A stretch of 30,797 nucleotides of DNA, from positions 1-30,797 of the IMG/VR virus record IMGVR_UViG_3300042888_001031; one strand, written 5' to 3'. Made by a program: the position numbers and the translations under genes. The notes beneath the pieces were generated by a model that saw only the letters and a list, made by a program, of their open reading frames with translations, had not been told where the DNA came from and searched no databases. This stretch comes from a virus. Shown piece after piece: positions 29,467-30,797 of this stretch; the stretch's first letter is position 1, and each line of letters starts with the position of its first letter.

Positions 29467-30705
29467 TTATCCTATATAAAATGGTAATGGAATATTCTTT
29501 AACATTTTTTGAACTTGCTCAGCTTCCTGTGCTTTGTATTCCATTTGTTTTGGTCTACTAAGTTCTTCTAAATCTTGTCTTAATTGTTCGTATAATCTAT
29601 CCTTATCATTTTGTGCTTCTGCTCTTAAACTTGCACCATCTAATGAAATCTCACCTTCTGGAATTGGAATACTTGCATATTTTTCTCTAATACCACCTAA
29701 TAATTCTTTTGCTAATGCTAAGGTATATTTCCAAATCCATTGTTTACCAACTGAATTAATAGAATCATATGTCATACTATCATATCTAATATTTGCATAG
29801 TTACTTATTTTAGATGTATCTTTTGCTATACTTGCCGCTGTTCTTTCACTTGTTATTACATACTCAAACCATAAGTTAGTTGGAGTTGCCGATGTTGAAC
29901 CTGGTATTGGGAAAATTTCTAAAATATTATTTACTAAATTAAATGTATATGCACTTCTACGAACCTGGTCATTAAATTCAATTGCTTGTATTCTTAAAAG
30001 GTCTTCGTAAATTGGCATTAATACAAATTGTGCTGCCGGAGAGAATGCACTAAACCCAAACTCATCCATTAAATTCAATGTACCAACTGCCGAAACTGCG
30101 TAAGGGTCAAAAAATCTACTAATAGCCGGAATTCCAGTATAGTATATTCTTGTAATTGTAATTGGTGTGTTATAATGTGAACCACTTTCTAATGAACCTA
30201 ATGGTATGGTTGCAACATATCCACCACTACCACTACTTATACTTTCTGATACTTGTGATAAATTTTTTAAATCGTATCTTTGAACTCCAGGATGTAAGTC
30301 TACACTTCCTTTATATACACTAGCTCCAGGTCCTAATCCAATTTCTGAACCATATGAATTTGCAATTTTAACTATTTGTGTTGTATTTCCACCTTCTAAA
30401 TATGTAGTTGTAAGATTTGTATCATTACTTTGTCCTAACATATTATATAAGTTGTTACGAATATTAAATGCATTAACCTGAGCTGAGTATTCTGAAATTG
30501 CTTCTTCAAATACTGCATATATATTTTGTGGTAATAATTCTACGTTCTGAACAGGATATCCTAATCTCTTAGCTACCCAATCATTTACTTTATCGGCGTG
30601 TTCTCTGAATATACTTTCACTATCATATAATCCAAATGGTGTTGAACCAGTTGTAAATGATGAGCTTCCGGGCCAATTAATATTAGTTACTAAATCTGAT
30701 GCCAT
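29467..30705 (-). CDS. Neck protein (gp13-like)
   Basis: The 412-residue protein has the segment ADKVNDWVAKRLGYPVQNVE near residues 35-54, followed by NIYAVFEEAISEYSAQVN. This pattern, an Ala/Trp helix then RLGYP and a FEEA...Y helix, is typical of neck proteins of T4-like environmental phages. The remaining half is mixed alpha/beta, with a charged C-terminal tail (QMEYKAQEAEQVQKML). It leads the gp14/gp15-like block, as gp13 does in T4 (309 aa). The start is supported by AAAAGGAAAA, with ATATTTATA 13 nt before the ATG. The role in closing the head after DNA packaging is inferred. Confidence 0.65.
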   Translation of the reverse strand: MASDLVTNINWPGSSSFTTGSTPFGLYDSESIFREHADKVNDWVAKRLGYPVQNVELLPQNIYAVFEEAISEYSAQVNAFNIRNNLYNMLGQSNDTNLTTTYLEGGNTTQIVKIANSYGSEIGLGPGASVYKGSVDLHPGVQRYDLKNLSQVSESISSGSGGYVATIPLGSLESGSHYNTPITITRIYYTGIPAISRFFDPYAVSAVGTLNLMDEFGFSAFSPAAQFVLMPIYEDLLRIQAIEFNDQVRRSAYTFNLVNNILEIFPIPGSTSATPTNLWFEYVITSERTAASIAKDTSKISNYANIRYDSMTYDSINSVGKQWIWKYTLALAKELLGGIREKYASIPIPEGEISLDGASLRAEAQNDKDRLYEQLRQDLEELSRPKQMEYKAQEAEQVQKMLKNIPLPFYIG

Positions 30706-30718
30706 TGTTTTCCTTTTG

Positions 30719-30727
30719 TATAAATAT
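30719..30727 (-). promoter_or_regulatory. ATATTTATA element upstream of the 412-aa gene
   Basis: This exact 9-mer on the sense strand lies 13 nt before the ATG, with a Shine-Dalgarno AAAAGG between. It follows 10 nt after the stop of an upstream partial ORF. A transcript starting just after it would have a very short leader. Confidence 0.45.
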
Positions 30728-30737
30728 GAAAAATATT

Positions 30738-30797
30738 CTAATTATACTTCATAAAATACTTTTTATAATATTCTGATTGTTTTTCTATACAAATTTC
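30738..30797 (-). CDS. C-terminal end of an upstream gene
   Basis: On the minus strand the edge of the window is open for 19 codons (EICIEKQSEYYKKYFMKYN) and then ends at TAG, 32 nt before the neck gene. The charged, Lys/Tyr-rich composition suits a protein C-terminus. The gene cannot be identified from so short a piece, and a chance open frame is possible. Confidence 0.4.
   Translation of the reverse strand, partial: EICIEKQSEYYKKYFMKYN

Noticed and set aside
1-30797. tRNA genes, insertion sequences, attachment sites or an origin
   Set aside because: Gaps between genes are short (mostly under 100 nt), AT-rich, and hold no cloverleaf, transposase remnant or direct-repeat pair that I could see. 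No stretch over 300 nt lacks a gene.

Overview
The window is a stretch of an AT-rich genome of a tailed phage with a contractile tail (myovirus), carrying the neck, tail and tail-fibre genes. Every convincing gene lies on the minus strand, so transcription runs from right to left. The T4-type proteins that I recognise by sequence pattern are the tail sheath (gp18-like), the tail tube (gp19-like), a gp15-like sheath terminator and a gp26/T4_baseplate-like protein in the tail-assembly-chaperone position. No capsid, portal, terminase, replication or lysis genes and no tRNAs were seen. The host cannot be read directly. The low GC content, A-rich leaders on several genes and the fibre style suggest an environmental phage, possibly of Bacteroidota, but this is weak inference.

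Layout in transcription order. (1) 30797-27060: the tail end of an upstream gene, then a neck/tail-completion block (412, 151, 360, 107 and 180 aa), in which several genes are joined by TAATG stop-start overlaps. (2) 27058-12342: about 15 kb of fibre and adhesin genes (208, 199, 125, 221, 1822, 201, 157, 261, 904 and 650 aa). They are rich in Ser, Ala and Thr, highly repetitive, and many share a related N-terminal segment that is probably the attachment hook. Two of them (904 and 650 aa) end in an intramolecular chaperone (Peptidase_S74) that should cut itself off. (3) 12335-11331: a GT-B glycosyltransferase in the middle of the virion genes. (4) 11315-9654: a 553-aa protein with an intein-like Hint domain between a structural N-terminus and a LamG-like lectin C-terminus. 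(5) 9597-6453: a small coiled-coil protein, sheath and tube. (6) 6366-1637: a small unknown protein, the tail assembly chaperone with a candidate programmed frameshift, a small protein, and the tape measure protein. (7) 1637-1: a large unknown protein cut by the window edge.

The order tube, overlapping chaperone pair, tape measure is the classical order of tail genes. Regulation is partly visible. There are three hairpins with T-tracts that look like rho-independent terminators. The 9-mer ATATTTATA (sense strand) recurs just upstream of at least nine genes, twice directly after a terminator, and is a candidate late-promoter or initiation element. Strong Shine-Dalgarno sites precede the sheath, tube, giant fibre and neck genes, while several fibre genes have only A-rich leaders.
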